Shown: positions 11,027-24,598, counted from the stretch's first letter. The stretch: DNA of 64,000 bases from Trichaptum fuscoviolaceum (GCA_910574455.1 CAJSYZ010000005.1:2914001-2978000); one strand, 5' to 3'. Notes: a model not told the origin generated them from the letters alone. Numbers and translations are program-made.

Positions 11027-13849
11027 CTACGTCGTTTTCACAGTCGCTACGTTAGCTGGGGAATGGTTCGCTGCGGAATTCGCTGCAGCAATGGCGCGAA
11101 GGACATTACTATTGCTTTTCCTCCTTGGGCCAACCGCCGTCACTATGCCCGCATTCGCCGCCTTCTTCGTCCCGGTTGTAAGAGGGGCAGCAGCGAAGCG
11201 TTCTCGTTCCGCACGTTTAAGAAATGGACTAGGAAGGTTCTCCTCGTCTGAGGGATCATAGCGCGGTGTTTGTGGGATAGGGACCTTCGGCACAGGAGGG
11301 GCGGTAGCCTGCCTGTGAGGCTGGGGCTGGATCTGCGTCTCGTTTTTGAGGTTGGCCGGTAATGAGTTGGACTTCGGAAGTCCAGGGCGGCCTGCAGATA
11401 GACGAATGGACGGCTTGCGGATGCGAGTCGGCGGAGGTTGCTGTGACTTCGCAGCAGATTCGAGGGCTGACGCTAATGATCGTGCACGCGATTGGGACGT
11501 CCTCCCCTTCGTTGAGGATGACTTGCTTGACTTCATTCTCACTTTCTCTATGAGGGGCTTGGAAGGCGTGTTCGGGTCGAGGGGTGCAAATGCCTCTCGA
11601 GAAACGAAGTTGTGTTCTGTGTGATCCGAGGAAGACCCTAGGGATGAGGAAGAAGAGCTTGATGCACCGCTTGTCATGAGCTGTTTATCAAGTTCGTCTT
11701 CATCCGCCACAGCACCATCTTCCCCATCTTCCTCATGGTCTTCGTCTTCGTCCTCTGTCTCTGACTCAAAGTCAAAAATCTTGCGGAAGTTCAAGCCAAC
11801 TTGCGGTGACTCCATGATTATCTTCGACAGAGCAGCGCCTTCGCTTTCCACGGGGTTCCTGAGAGGAGCTGGTGTCTTGAGCACCTCGCCGGTCGCGGTC
11901 AACACGATGCCTCGCATTGCAGAGCCAGGGACACCGGGAGTGTCAAGGAAATGGACCTTCGATGCTGCAGGTGTGATAGAGTTTGCAAACGATACGGGCT
12001 TTCGAGGCGTCGCATCGTAGATCTTAGCTTCATGGTGTGCAAGTCTTGTTAGGGGAGCGAGAAGATTTTTCACTTCCTCTAGAGGTTTCTTCTCTTTCCG
12101 ACCTGATCGGATCAGTCAGACAATGCTCAACATTAATATCACGGGGATAAAACCAACCTTTCTGCGATTGAGCCTTCTCTACCTCGTTCTCCAAGTTTGC
12201 TCGAGCCTTTTCTAGCTTCTGGGCCTCGTCCGTTAGTCGCTCCGCTTCTTCCGTAAGCTCTTTTTGACGACTTTCAACCCACTGCACAGCTTCGCTCAGT
12301 TCACTTCGCAACTGTTCCTCCCGCTGCTGCCATGCCACGTTTATTTCTTCTTCTCTTCGCCGAACGGCATCCAGAATCTCCTGTTCACGACGTGCCATGG
12401 CAGTTCGTACTTCCTCTTCACGCTGCATGACTGCAATGCGCAGTTCCTCTTCACGAGCTGCGACGGCCTCCTTGATTCGCATATCCGTCTGCGTAGTAAG
12501 CATAGTTAAGCGCTGAATTTCAGCATCTTTTTGTGCAACTGTTGAAGCGATCAAATGTTCGCGCTGTGCAAGTGTTGTTGCCAGGTTTTGTAGATCTCTT
12601 TCCTTCACCTGCAGGTTTGCCTTGTGCGTTTTGATTGAGGCCAGCCTGCCATGAACTATTAATCAATGTTCATGAAATTCAGTTACGACGTACATTTTTT
12701 CTGTGTCAGAAACCTTCCGAGCAAACTCGATACGTTCATGTTGAAGCAGTTGTGCGGCAGATGGCCTCATAGCGGGCTGTTGAAATAAAGTGATCAATAT
12801 GCAAAAATACTGCGGGAAAATGGAAAGAGTGTACATTCAGGTTCAACATGGCTTTGATAACTTGTACCAGTTGCACAGAATAGCCCTTCGGTATGGGAGG
12901 TATACGTCCGCTACGAATGAGCGTCGACAGTTCATTATGCGTCTGGGCTTCATGGAAAGGTGGCTTGAGTGCGCATAGTTCATAAATTAGGCAACCAAGC
13001 GACCAAATATCGCTTTTTGCATCGTAGGATTTTTCTTGAATCAGCTCTGGCGACATATAGTATGGCGTTCCAACGTATGTATTCGCGAAGGCGTGAGTTC
13101 CGAGGGCTTTGGATAAGCCGAAGTCTCCAAGCTTCACTGTGATTGCTCCGCTAAGAAATACTAGTCTGATATCAGGGACAGGGTAATCTCCGAATGTAGT
13201 CCAGAAATACCAACCGTTCTCGGGTTTCAAATCTCGATGCAGTATCTGCAATCTCTTCGGTTCGGCAACGCCGTTTTCATTAGGCGTTGGCGAGCTCGGC
13301 GAATGGCAGTGCTGGAGTGCGAGGAGCAGCTGATAAAAATACGCCCAGATTGTGTCCTCTGGTAATGGACGGTTGCTTCGCGTAGCCTGCTTGATCACAG
13401 AGGAAAGGTCTCCACCATCACAATATTCCATGAGGATGTACAGGATGCCAGCATCCCTGTCCACGAACTGGCAAAAGATGAGGACGGGAATAGTGAATAA
13501 GAGGTGGTACGCACTCGGTCATGATACCGAACGATGTTTTCGTGGTGCAAGTCTTTCAAGATATTCCTAATGAGCGCAGATGAGGTAGGGAAAGCGGAGA
13601 GACTTCAAGTGCAACGTACACTTCCGCGACGATCTGCTTCCTGTCTCTGTCAGACATTTTCTCGAAGTTGAGTTCCTTCCTTGCCAGGATCTGGTTGAAC
13701 TCATCAGTGAAGAGCTCTGACGAGCACACAAAGAGCACACAAACCTGACCATCCGACTTCCTCCGTACTTTTCGTATGATACCAAAGGAGCCGTTCCCGA
13801 TGATGTCGAGAGGTTCGTAGAGGTCCAGCGGATTGCTTGCTGACGCCAT
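11027..13849 (-). CDS. nimA: NIMA-family (Nek2-like) mitotic Ser/Thr kinase, 817 aa
   Basis: Eight exons (13849-13745, 13690-13620, 13566-13515, 13467-13215, 13160-12835, 12776-12694, 12645-12158, 12102-11027) total exactly 818 codons. The kinase domain spans about residues 8-300. It has the glycine loop IGNGSFG, the lysine in ARKEL, MEYCDGGDL at the hinge, LHRDLKPENVFL in the catalytic loop, GDFGLSK, and GTPYYMSPEL in the activation segment. DFGLSK followed by that activation segment, and the long insert before HRD, match fungal NIMA/KIN3/Fin1 kinases, which drive mitotic entry and spindle-pole work. Residues about 310-460 are a coiled coil of repeated REEEV/REQEI units, the usual dimerisation segment. 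The tail is disordered and rich in Ser/Pro, with an acidic run and a late ENLPSPFLKR. The HRD exon would read through without splicing, but the 54-base intron 13214-13161 restores the canonical PENVFL. Confidence 0.93.
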
Positions 13850-16800
13850 GGCCGTCGTGGTCGAATATTGTTGCCGAGTTAGGCTTTATCGTGGTTCGGT
13901 CGTTCTCTTCTCGTGCGATTCGTTCACCTTTGTTCGTTGTCGTCCGTCTTCAAGCGTTTGTCGTGAAGGATAGTGGCCGAAGTCGTACCTCCAAGTTCTT
14001 GTGGTCTTAAGGTACGATCACGTGACGTTCAGGCTCAAGCTGGGTCGGGCGCGACTCCTTGCCAGTGCCAGTGAAGGCCAAACAAGCCACAACGCGTTCC
14101 TTCCACCACTGGCAGCCTGTGGCAGATCCGAGTCGGGAAAAGCCGTCCTGGAGTCTGCCTTCGACTTTCATGTTCATACCGTGACTGCACATTCAATGAT
14201 CATGTCTTCAGTCGCTGTTTACCAAGGTCACTGCATATACTTCACATACCTCCCGGTATACATGTATCTCAAATAAACAGTATTTGTGTATTATTGTCCG
14301 TAATGCTCATCACTGGCCGCATTGCAGCACTTGCAATGTTGAGGCGTCGGAGTCAAATTGGATAGCCTGAGGCTGTATTGGCATCGCATTTGGTTCTCTT
14401 GCACCCTGATAACAAGCTCAGTGTCTCCGAGCGCATTAACTGCTTTACAGCGTGTAATTTTTGGTGCGTATTGCTATCAGTGCCCAAGTTTCATGTCTAA
14501 CAATCTGTTCCGGGTGGCAGGAAAATGACGAAGTCGGACCAACCAGAAGGCATGGTATACTTATAACTATGCAAAAACGTGCATAACCTAGGTATCGCTG
14601 AGATGCCTGGCTCGTTTCCGAGGATTCGGTCTTGACGCGTACTTGAAGTCTGTGCAGCAAAGCCGATCCTCTTCTCCCATCATCCACAACTTCGATCAGG
14701 GTGCTAATGGTATGTATGTATATACTCACCCTTTTCTTTGTATCCGAAGAAATTCTCGCGAATGACGCTGACCCTGCTCTCATTAGACAAATGAGAGTCC
14801 TATGTGCCTGGGCTGACAGTCTTGGCTCATTTTTCACATGCACGTTGTAGGTTATTGCTTCTCCCGGTCAATACTTTGCTCATACGACGTATCAATGAAT
14901 CTGAGTCCAATGAGACCGTCGGAAGAATCAACTAGGTGGAGTACGACTTGCGAAGAATGATTTAAAGACCCTCACGAGTGTCCGTGCTCATCAGTTGCTC
15001 ATCTCATTATAATGGCAGTAAGTTCAGTCCCTCTAACTCACAATCACGATCAACGTATGACACCTTCCAATTACAGTTTTTTTAAACTTACGTTGAAAAC
15101 CTCAGCTCATTCATTAATACACGATCAGTCATTCTGGCACACACCTTCTGGTTCTCCTGATCCAATCATTCCATAAATAACATCCGGCGGGGCGACAGAC
15201 ACCAATACTATAGCCTTCTTTTATCTACACTTAATGGGAACCCAAGCCAAGTCCGTCTGTGCACAAATACCGCGGAGCATGCAAGTTATATTTAGACTCG
15301 AGCCAGTCGCAAGTTAATCCAAGTCTAATTCTATCCCGATGCTCGTAAGGTGTGCCTGCACTACTCCACATCTGTATATGTATGTATGTATGTGTTGCAT
15401 TCCCCTCTTCCCTACGTACGCCGCGTCAAGCACCGTGACTGATACACATTGCAGAGGGTGTATCAGGGGCCAATCATTGTATGACAACGCGCGAGCGGGC
15501 TTGTCTCTATGCACACTTTCAACGACGCCATCATCGGCCTTATCCGGGCGCACGCGCGGGGGTAAAGAAGACTGATAGTCAAACAACCCGACACGGGGTG
15601 GGAGGCTATAAGTTCTACTTGTTATAGCCGTTATAATGGCCTGAGACTTCGTCTCACCTCACCTCACTAAACATTGTCTCAGCAAAGGCTGGTAACGCCT
15701 TTCGATGGACCCTGGATGAGTGATCCCGACGAAATTTGGTCCGGGAACGATGGAAATAGATAAGTACGTATGTATAAATAATGTGGATGAGCAAGCTTAT
15801 GATTCTTACTACTGCGTCGGCGACGGAAGCTTTATCATTTCTCAGCCTGCCAGCCCGACGTTCAGGTATGCTCCCTCCCGAACCCGTTTGTGCCATTCAT
15901 CATGAGGCTAATGGACTACCTCTAGGATGTCCGGTTCCACGTCAAACCTGTATACTTACATCAATATCTTCGAATTTGGACAGCTTGCAAAGTACACTAT
16001 ACATAGCATAGCTGGACGCACGAGCTGCGTTAGCCTATGTTGTTAGAGCGGGGCGAAAGCTCGCGCACGGACGATCCAGCGTTCGTTCGTCGTACTATGT
16101 CGTGCCTAGCTGTGGAGCGCCTGCGAATTTCGAACTTTTCAATTCGCCCATTCGTCCGGATGGCCGTGGCTGAAATCCTCTCCGCTGTCTCACTCTGACT
16201 TGATGCTTGGGACTAAACGATTCGAGGTGCTTACTATCTACGATGTTCCGTGGCCGCGGAACCGACTGCTGCTGCTCCTGAATTCTCCCTTCTGCAAAGG
16301 CTAGACGCGGGCTGTCGTTCACGCCTACTCGAGTTATCCTGCAAGCGGAATCAGTTTCGTTCTCACTCTCACTGTCGCTCTCCCCGACTTGCTCTGCCTC
16401 TCTTTCGAAAAAGGCCCGATAACTTCCTTGCGCATGGAATCCCGTTGTCCACCTGCAACTTTACTTTCCCAGCACGAAGCTCGGACATTGTTCACCCGCA
16501 CGTTTAACGGTTAAACCTTGCACGCACCTCCATTACCCCGTGCTTCGCATCGCTTTAGGCGGAAGTTCTACCACTAGAATAATGCTTAGCATTAGTTTGC
16601 CTCTCATTCCATTATAGGCCCTCGTCTGTTGGTATATTCCAGCTGGCCAGAGTGGCTAACCTGAGTTTACCTGAGCCCGTGTGAGCCTCAGAGCAATCCG
16701 ACTCCCGAGCGCGGCTGGCTCAGGCTGAAGACCCAAGACAAGATAAACGCTGTACGCCCCGGAGATTGACGCACTCTCGTACACGGACGAGGCATGCTAC

Positions 16801-18828
16801 CCATGTGTGTCGCACGTGCCTCGCATGGCATAGCCCCTCAGAGAGCTCTATATCTACTGCCAACTGAACATACTACAAATGGATTTTGACACGGCGCGCA
16901 GGAATAGCTCAACCATTCTGACGATCACCGGACTCTGCACATGCGCTGGCCGTACGAGAGATAAGCTCAGCAACATGCCTTTCGGAACTTTCCTGGGTTC
17001 CTTGCTGTCAACTAAGAGTATCTTTCGGTACTCAGACCTAAAGATTGAAGCACATTGGCATCGCACACCTTCTCTGGGCTGGGCTGAGCTGGGCGGTCGA
17101 ACTGGACGTCCACCTTAGCGTTTGGTGCGAGCTTTCCGGGAATCTGTGTGAAAGAGGAAGACAGGACCGTGCAATGGGGATACGTCGATCAGATGGGCGA
17201 TCTTCCACTCATCTGGGACCCGGCCCGGACGGTGGTTGGCGAGCTTGAGTCTGATATGCTTTCGGAAGATGCACTACGATGATATAGTGGTCTTTACTGT
17301 ACGTATTCTTTGGAAGGGAAGTGGATTGTTTTTTTCTCCTCAAGAGCCTCGCCACTGACACTGAGAACCACACAATAGTGCCCACGAGGGACTTACGGGG
17401 AGACGGATATACATGAACTCACATGTGGTGCATAGGTTGGAACGCAGCGCCTCCTTCTCTTCCCTGACCTCTGCTAGAGTAAATCATATGCTAATTCAGG
17501 TATACCATCATATCCATTATGATCACAGGTCTAGCACTACCCGCTCATTGCCCCGAAGTGCGCATAGATAGGTGCTGGACTCAGATATAACCCCGTTAGT
17601 AGACCGCGATGGTACTTTAGCGAGAATCTCGGATGAACTTCCAGTGGCAGGAAATACCGCGGGGTAAAACTCCGCGCAGGCTCGGGTGCCCGGGAAAGGG
17701 TTGGCGGTATGAGCCCGGGCATTCCTGATCAGCCTCAGCGTACCTGGCGACGCTCTGCATACATGAGTGGCATTGAGTGCGGCCGCGCTCTCTAAGACAT
17801 TGGGATTGAGCATATAGAGAGGTGGGGCTCTGGACACTGCACCACAACGCCATAGACCAGATTTGCGCGCGTTCGAGATAGATTCGAGTCTATGTGAACA
17901 AAGTCTGTCGGATTAAAAATGATCAGCGTTGGAGCCGAGAAGGGAGTCGACCTCAACGTTCACTATACGTACTATGGGTATTCATCATGGGGCTTTTGCC
18001 GGCATCCTCGAGTCTCGCTGGCGCCAACTCGATGTTCACTTATGTTATACTTACCCCCTTTCCCACTGTAGCTTCAGCTCCAAGGCACGCTTCGCGATCG
18101 GGTTCTGGCGGTCAAGCTTCAATTGCCAAGCTGCCCTGTCTATCGCGCCCGTAGTGAATACTTTCCGCTGTCTTCAATCTGAATCCGGAAGCAAAGCTCG
18201 GGCTAGAACTCAGTATGACTCGGGTGCGCCCGACACCGCATACACATGACTTGAGAGAGAAAGTGAGCGGGGTGCCTTGGAAGTGGTACAGTAAAACATA
18301 GTCGTTCCTGAGATGCTAACATATAGGACTTTATGATGCAAGAGGCAAGAGGATCCGATCTACACCATCGATCACGTCCGACCCGACGCGTCTCGCCCAG
18401 ACCCGGGCATGTATCGGCCGGCCGCAAGGTAAATCCGGGTTTTCTCACCCAGCGCCGGGTGCCAGTTCTACATGTAACACTGATAACCTGCGTATTGATC
18501 CTAACGCGAAACTACTTCTCTTTCTCTTGCCTTACCTTCCTCTTGCTGTCGGACCGAAGGAGGCGTGTGCAAGGGAGGAAAATCCCTGCGTAGCGTAACT
18601 GCGCAGAAGCATATCATGATTTGTCCCCTGGCATGTCCAGGGAACGGGTGTGCTTAATTGCGTGAGACACTGCTAGCTCGTCCGAAGTTACTCCGCCCTG
18701 GGAATAATTTGTAATAAACTGTTCAGTTCCCATGTTCAAGTTCAAGTTGTAGTTCGCAATCACATGTCGCTTGAAACGACTTCAAAGTTTCAATAATACA
18801 TACCCTCATCAACGAAGCCTTTCAACAT
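13850..18828. other. Five kilobases without a recognisable gene
   Basis: The first few hundred bases are the kinase promoter, with CACGTGAC at about 14019. Further on are a short TATG microsatellite near 15375 and several GC-rich patches. Open frames up to 132 codons occur on both strands. None has a domain, consistent codon use or usable splice structure. Confidence 0.45.
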
Positions 18829-20800
18829 GGGAATGTACATCACGATGGATTTCACTGTTGGTACCATGGCCCATGGGTGATCTTCTGGGTGAGTAATGCG
18901 AACGACTAGGTATCAATACCGCACATCTGACGAACTACTTAAAACACAGCCACTTAAATGAATTGACACCATTTGACCTTAATGGATACAATGCCGTTTG
19001 GAAGCAACCAAAGTATGCTTCGTGGGGATTCAATATGCACAACTTGAAGGATTTCACGATTAAGAATGAATGCAACTTGTCTTCAAGTTGTATGCTTCCA
19101 TACTTCTGGGATGAGACGGGTATCGAGTATCACTACTTCGAACGGTCGCATGGCAACAGAATTCGACCAGTATGGTGACTTGGAGAGGCCTTTGGTGTTC
19201 ATCCGGACTGGCAGCGTCAACTGACCAAGTTCGCATCCGTGCAAGATTGTCTGAGGGAGTGGAAACCTCAAGTGATGGCGAAGCTCAAGACATTTGTATG
19301 CATGGTGATCAAGGCGCTCGACTTTGATGCCATTCATATCAACAAGAGCACACAGGTCACATTTGGATGCACTGGCAGAATGGACCACAGCTGTGCGCCC
19401 GTGCGCTGCAAGTGTCAACAAGAACAACTTCTTCATTACCGGCGAAGTCACCGGCGGCAACACCTTTGGAGCTTTGTATCTTGCTTGTGAACGTACACCG
19501 ACAATGTTGCCACCCCCTGATTTGGCTGTGATCAACAACATGACATTGGACAATAATCAGTACTTCCTCCGTTCGAAGGGCATAAACGGTCTTGATGGCG
19601 TTGCATCCCTACACGACATATCGTTCCCTCACGCGCTTCCTTGGTATGGATGGTAGCTTACAGGTCGCTGATGATGTTGGCGTGAACTTCATTGATGTGT
19701 GGAATGAAATATTTGTGGAAACAACCTCATTAACGCTCAGTCAGACAAGACAGACCCGCGTCATATGTTCGGCACGAGTAACTTCGATGTCTACCACTGG
19801 CCGAGCTTGGTAAATGGTTCCCAACTCAGTGTACTTGCAATGTTTGTGACGAGCCTGAGCTTGGTCATGCCCGGTGTTTCCCTTCTATACTACGGCAAGG
19901 AGCAGAGCTTCTACATGTATGAAAACAGTGCTAGCTATTATCTCTTTGGGTTAGTACCTTTTTCATAATCCGTTTCATATCTGTCGGGACCTGAGCGCTG
20001 ATCATGGAACAGTCATCAAGCCATGCCCGCCAACCGTGCTTGACAGCGCCATGGATGCTACAAGCTTGGCTCAGACCAGCTTGAGGCGGAGTGGGTTGAT
20101 GAATTATGCTCACCAGCGCCGCGTCCCTCAATTCCTCGCTTGCGGTCCATTCAACACTTGGGGTTTCAACAGGGGAGTGAACTTCCAGATGGACAATACT
20201 GCCGACGGACGCTGGGAGCTCGAGATCATTAGTACATGGCCAACGTACCTTCAGCTCAACGTTTTGGCGTCGATGGCTATTTCTAAGGCAACACAGACGG
20301 CAACGGCGTCATGGGCCGCCCCCCGCCCAATTCGGCTGCGCCCAACTACTTGAACACCAGTGCCCCGCCGCACCCGCATCTCGCGTGGATGCGGGTCATA
20401 GACGACGTGATGCTGCGATGGAGCCTCGAGCTTCGCGGGGAGAGCGCATTACGCACTACTCCTGTCAATCCCGGTTTTCACGAGTACGCTGGCAGTGGCA
20501 ATCTTTATGTGGAGCTTCTATGGGATCAAGTAGAACCAATGGAGTCTCAAGGAAAAGAAGCTGGGCCATTTGCGCTATTTACCCATTATTGGCTCATTGG
20601 GCTCGAAGTCTGCGCAAGACCTGCATGCCATGCCTATGTCGGAGAAACAGGCGACATCGACAATGTTGCCACCCCCTGATTTGGCTGCGATTAACAGCAT
20701 GACGTCGGACGATAATCGGTACTTCCTCCGTTTGTTCGAAGGGCATCAACGGTCTTTACTATGCACTACTCCTGTCAATACCGGTAGTCACTAGTATGCT
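18829..20800 (+). pseudogene. Degenerate alpha-1,3-glucan synthase (Ags1/Mok1) fragment
   Basis: Scattered frames reproduce, in order, the extracellular GH13 amylase-like part of fungal cell-wall alpha-1,3-glucan synthase: GMYITMDFTVGTMA, TPFDLNGYNAVWKQPKYASW, WQRQLTKFASVQDCLREW, ALDFDAIHINKSTQVT, FFITGEVTGGNTFGALYL, YRSLTRFLGMDGSL, FDVYHWPSLVNGSQLSVLAM, LLYYGKEQSFYMYENSASYY, then NTWGFNRGVNFQMDNTADGR and PPNSAAPNYLN. The pieces lie in different frames with in-frame stops (for example just after TMAHG near 18874) and several frameshifts. A full synthase exceeds 2000 residues. Only part of the first domain is present, so it cannot make enzyme. The segment at about 19500-19590 is repeated near 20659-20750, showing rearrangement after duplication. 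It is followed directly by an XPB helicase scrap. Confidence 0.85.
20645..20800 (+). repeat. Internal duplication within the glucan-synthase relic
   Basis: About 90 bases here (containing TTGCCACCCCCTGATTTGGC) copy 19500-19590 with scattered substitutions. About 45 bases after it (CACTACTCCTGTCAAT) copy the block near 20454-20500. The relic was therefore partly re-duplicated and shuffled, not simply eroded. Confidence 0.7.
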
Positions 20801-20805
20801 GGCAG

Positions 20806-21000
20806 TTGCGATCCATCCAAAGGTCAGCACAATCTTCCTCTCAAAGGTTGGAGACACATCCATTAATCTTCCGGAAGCAATGTGCCTCATCCAGATCTCA
20901 TTGCACTTTGGGTCACAAAGACAGGAGGCTCAGCGGTTAGGTCACATTCTCCTTGCGAAGCACCTGAACTACAAGGGGTTTTTTGTGTCTTTTATCTTAG
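20806..21000 (+). pseudogene. Fragment of TFIIH helicase XPB/Ssl2 (Rad25)
   Basis: A plus-strand frame reads [20 protein letters not shown], then [11 protein letters not shown], then [14 protein letters not shown]. This is the C-terminal helicase motif V-VI region of XPB/ERCC3/Ssl2, which normally has SKVGDTS, LPEA, LIQIS and RQEAQRLGR. Here motif VI has GH where the helicase arginine finger should be GR, and the frame ends in non-homologous sequence. Only about 60 of some 800 residues are present, with no ATPase half. I read it as a captured dead fragment. The functional gene should lie elsewhere in the genome. Confidence 0.8.
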
Positions 21001-21109
21001 TATATATTTATTACTGTACTCACTGTGTTTTTACTATTCTAACTTAATTAGTTTAAAATGACCTGACTGACTGAATGCTGAAGCACTGAGAGCACTGATT
21101 TAAGACTCC

Positions 21110-21298
21110 CTATTTCCTTTTCCCTTCCTATTCCCTATTTCCTTTTCCCTTCCTATTCCCTATTTCCTTTTCCCTATTTCCTTTTCCCTATTTCCTTTTC
21201 CCTATTTCCTTTTCCCTATTTCCTTTTCCCTTTTCCCTTTTCCCTTTTCCCTTTTCCCTTTTCCCTTTTCCCTTTTCCCTTTTCCCTTTTCCCTATTT
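21110..21298. repeat. Polypyrimidine simple repeat, TTTTCCC / TATTTCC type
   Basis: About 190 bases are built from CCTATTTCCTTTTCCCTT and then uninterrupted TTTTCCC-like units. It is interstitial and does not match the usual fungal TTAGGG telomere. The tract at 52157-52500 is of similar composition. Confidence 0.85.
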
Positions 21299-24200
21299 CC
21301 ATGACACTGGAACACGTCATCAGCAGACAAAATCCCTAGCCCTCGATAGCTCAAGGCATGCCAGGGAGCTTGCCACTCTGGTGGCCCATCTGGAATGATA
21401 GTGAATCTTGTTAACTTAAACTGCGCTCATCCATCCACCTTCTCCGATCGATACCGGCCGGGACCACCTGAACTTGAGCTCGGCTGGGGTCCATTACTAG
21501 TAGCCCAATCTCTATCTTTTCGGAACCCTGGATTCTTCATGAAAGTAATTTACTCTATCTCGTGATGCAATTGAAAGTGAAATGGACGGATTATATCCAA
21601 TGAGTAAGGAATTGGAAGCATCTTAGACTCTTATTTCGACAACGTGCATTCATTGTGCATGTACATTGTATGTGAAAAGATGTCAGTAAGATACTGTGGA
21701 ACGATTGAGAAACAGTGCTTAGAGGAGATGAGCTTGATGGATGGCACTCGATATACCGCAACAGACCGACTCTCTCCGAAAGGTAAGTACTTGCAAACAC
21801 ATGCTTGAAATTGAAATCCCACGGCCGCTGCATACCCTGGCCATTCGGTCTCGTCGTGACCCCGCGTAAGTCTGCCTAGCTCAAAAACAGAGAAGAGTGT
21901 ACGAAGAAAGGAGTCGGAAGAGTGCTGGTTAATTATAGGAGACTTACACTTGCACATACCGTAGAGGATAGGAATGGATGGTATGGAACACAGGTCCGGT
22001 GTGCCGAACTCTTTATCCATGTCCGAGTCTGTTGGATTCTGGCTCGAACTTGTTCGGATTTGCACGGAGTTTATTCGACCGGCCATCATGGCGGCGAGTG
22101 CAGTACGCAGATAGAGTTCAGGCCACTCAAGTCTCAGGCGAGGCTAGCAATGATAACAACAATGATAATAACGGTGCGTTCGGCTTGGGTGCGTGCGCGT
22201 ATACGTACGGAGGCGCGGAGTCCACACGTATCTCCGCTAGGTAGTAGTAGTAATATGCACTGTAGCGTGCTGCACATATAAGTGCATAGCCTACGCTGAG
22301 TTGTGCTCTGAGAATTTTATGAAGACCGGCATGTCAGCGTTAGACGAGAGGGCGTCTGGATCAAGTTTATATTCGGCCAGATATTGCAAGTGTCATGAAG
22401 GGAGCGTCGAAAGAGGGTCTATACTGAGTATGTATTACCCAGCCTGGTTTGCCCAAAGGTCTGGCAGTATGGGTCTGGGGGGAGGGAGAGGATTGACTGT
22501 GACCGCACGAGATGTGTGCATGTATGCGCCATCCATCCATTTTCCGCACTGGACCGTCGGCTTTAGGCTTTCTCAGCTGACGGTGCCCGAGTCCGGCTGA
22601 GGGCAGAAACAATTGACTGCCACCACTCCATTACATGCCAGTGGTGTATGTATCCCCTCTGTGTTGTAGGGATGGGAAAGCGTCGCAGTCGACTTAGATG
22701 TGTAGTGCACTAGGGTGACTCAGCTACGGCAATGCTCAGGCTTGTGCGGCTTGAGCCTGAAAAGAATGCGTCAGCCCGCTTTTGAGACATCATTTTATCG
22801 ACTGACAATGAAGAGCCGCGGTGACAATCGCCAAAGGGCCTTAGTGGGAACCTGGCCGGTCGTCCCCCACCGAACTGTTCATCTGAGCGCCAGACGGGGG
22901 ACTGCCACCGCGACTGGTCTGTGGCCCGTCGACATGGCATCCAGATTGGGTTGTTACAACAGTAGTAGGCCAGGTCGGTCGTCGTTTCGGATGTTATGGT
23001 GAGAAGCATGTGCCTTGGCCGGCTGATGCGAAACGCTGCAACTTGGTCACTTGAGAGTTGAGGTTAGTGGACTCGGGCGTCCGGGCGCCTACGTTCGTCT
23101 GATTTAAACGCTGCTTGATCCCGTCTCAAGCGAGACGATGCACTGCAGCGGTGCGGATTGAAGCTGTGATAGCCGGTGCATCGTCTGCGTGGTACCCAAG
23201 TATTCTTACTATGTGCATCGCGCCGGGTGGATCAGAAATAGTTGTATGACTTTGTGGAAACCGAAGACAGTGCATGCTGCATGAGTCAAAGACTCAGAGA
23301 GTCAGAGAGAGAGAGAAATAGTCCCCGGGCTGGTGTTCAGACAAGCATAAGGGAATCCGGAAAGGAATTCCTGAGCGTGACGGTGTGGCTGGCGCAACTA
23401 AGCCTGTTCCGAAAGCGAACATCTTTCGAGAACTCATCCACTACAGTGCTCATCCGCCGACAGAGGGAGTTTATTTGACAGTCGTGAGCCCGTCACCTGT
23501 TGACCGTCGTCGAATTGCATGCCACAGAGAAACGGTTCTGGCCTGCGCATCGTCCTGTTCCGGCCTAGCTACATATTGGCCGCCGTCAATCTCCACTGGC
23601 AGGACTTCCGAGTGTAGTCCGAGCCCGAGTCAACGCGATACGACGCCATCATCACTTAGGAATAGGACCGGGCGAAGCCTCGGGCTCGGAAATAGATGAA
23701 CTCGGTCGCTCGGCCAGCCCTGCCAGTGGCCCGGGGGAAGACCGTGACGACGAATAGCAAGGTCAATCAGCCAGGACCGGTACCAGCGCAAACATCAGAT
23801 CGCCGCTGTCAGGCTGCACAAAGGCCTCGGACGAATGCGGGTCTGGCGAACCGATGCTTACGCAGTCGTGAGTCGACAGTGTCCACGCTTTTGCAGGTCG
23901 TCGACCACAAGCCTCCCAGTCGGCGCATGTTGCGTGCAAAGCGGCAATAATTGTAGATTCAAGGGCGACGGATAATTGAGAGTTAATGCTGAGATGCGCC
24001 GACGTATGGATCGCGGGCCTTGTCGACGGTAACCGTGAACAGCGTATAGACTCCTTTATGGCCTGGCGTTAATCTTGTTATAATTATTATCATTATTTTT
24101 ATCGGTGATGATGACCGTGGCGACTCAGAGATTGACGATAGGTATGTATTTGCAAACCGAGGCTCGCGAGATTTGCCTCCGTCGGCGACGCGTTTCGCAT

Positions 24201-24598
24201 TCACAACCGATGCGGCTGCCCGGCCGGTGATATGATATCACAGCAGGCTGCCCGACATACAGCTCTTCATTGCACACATTATATAGATTCCTTTGATACG
24301 GACAGCAGCAGGTTTGCTTTCGCGGGCCCGGGAGAAAAGAAGAAGTAGAACGGCGAACCCAAGGAAATGGAATGAGGCGTGGGAGTGTGACCAATAAGGC
24401 ACAGGCCAGCTGAGGCAAGCGGTCCACGTGGTCCAGTAGCCCAGCCTGTGGACCCATGGAAGCGCATCCCGAATTCGCTCTTGTTAACCTCCGTTTCTCC
24501 CTCCATCCCCCGTACGTCCTCTTCCCCTCCTACCACCACCCCCGACGTCCCTCCCCGTCGTCCACACACTGCTCACATCGTCGCCGCCGACACCGACG
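21299..24598. other. Gene-poor stretch; promoter of the next gene at its end
   Basis: No supported gene. Small microsatellites occur (AACAATGATAATAA near 22150, GA-rich near 23300). The last 200 bases are CT-rich, a common feature just upstream of basidiomycete start codons, and lead into the ATG at 24599. Confidence 0.45.

Noticed and set aside
14445..14843. 132-codon minus-strand frame
   Set aside because: Mixed composition without motif; nothing conserved can be pointed to.
15377..15391. TATG microsatellite as a regulatory element
   Set aside because: Only about four units; ordinary simple repeat.
21110..21298. Possible telomere or interstitial telomeric repeat
   Set aside because: Unit is TTTTCCC/TATTTCC, not TTAGGG/CCCTAA; unique DNA continues on both sides.
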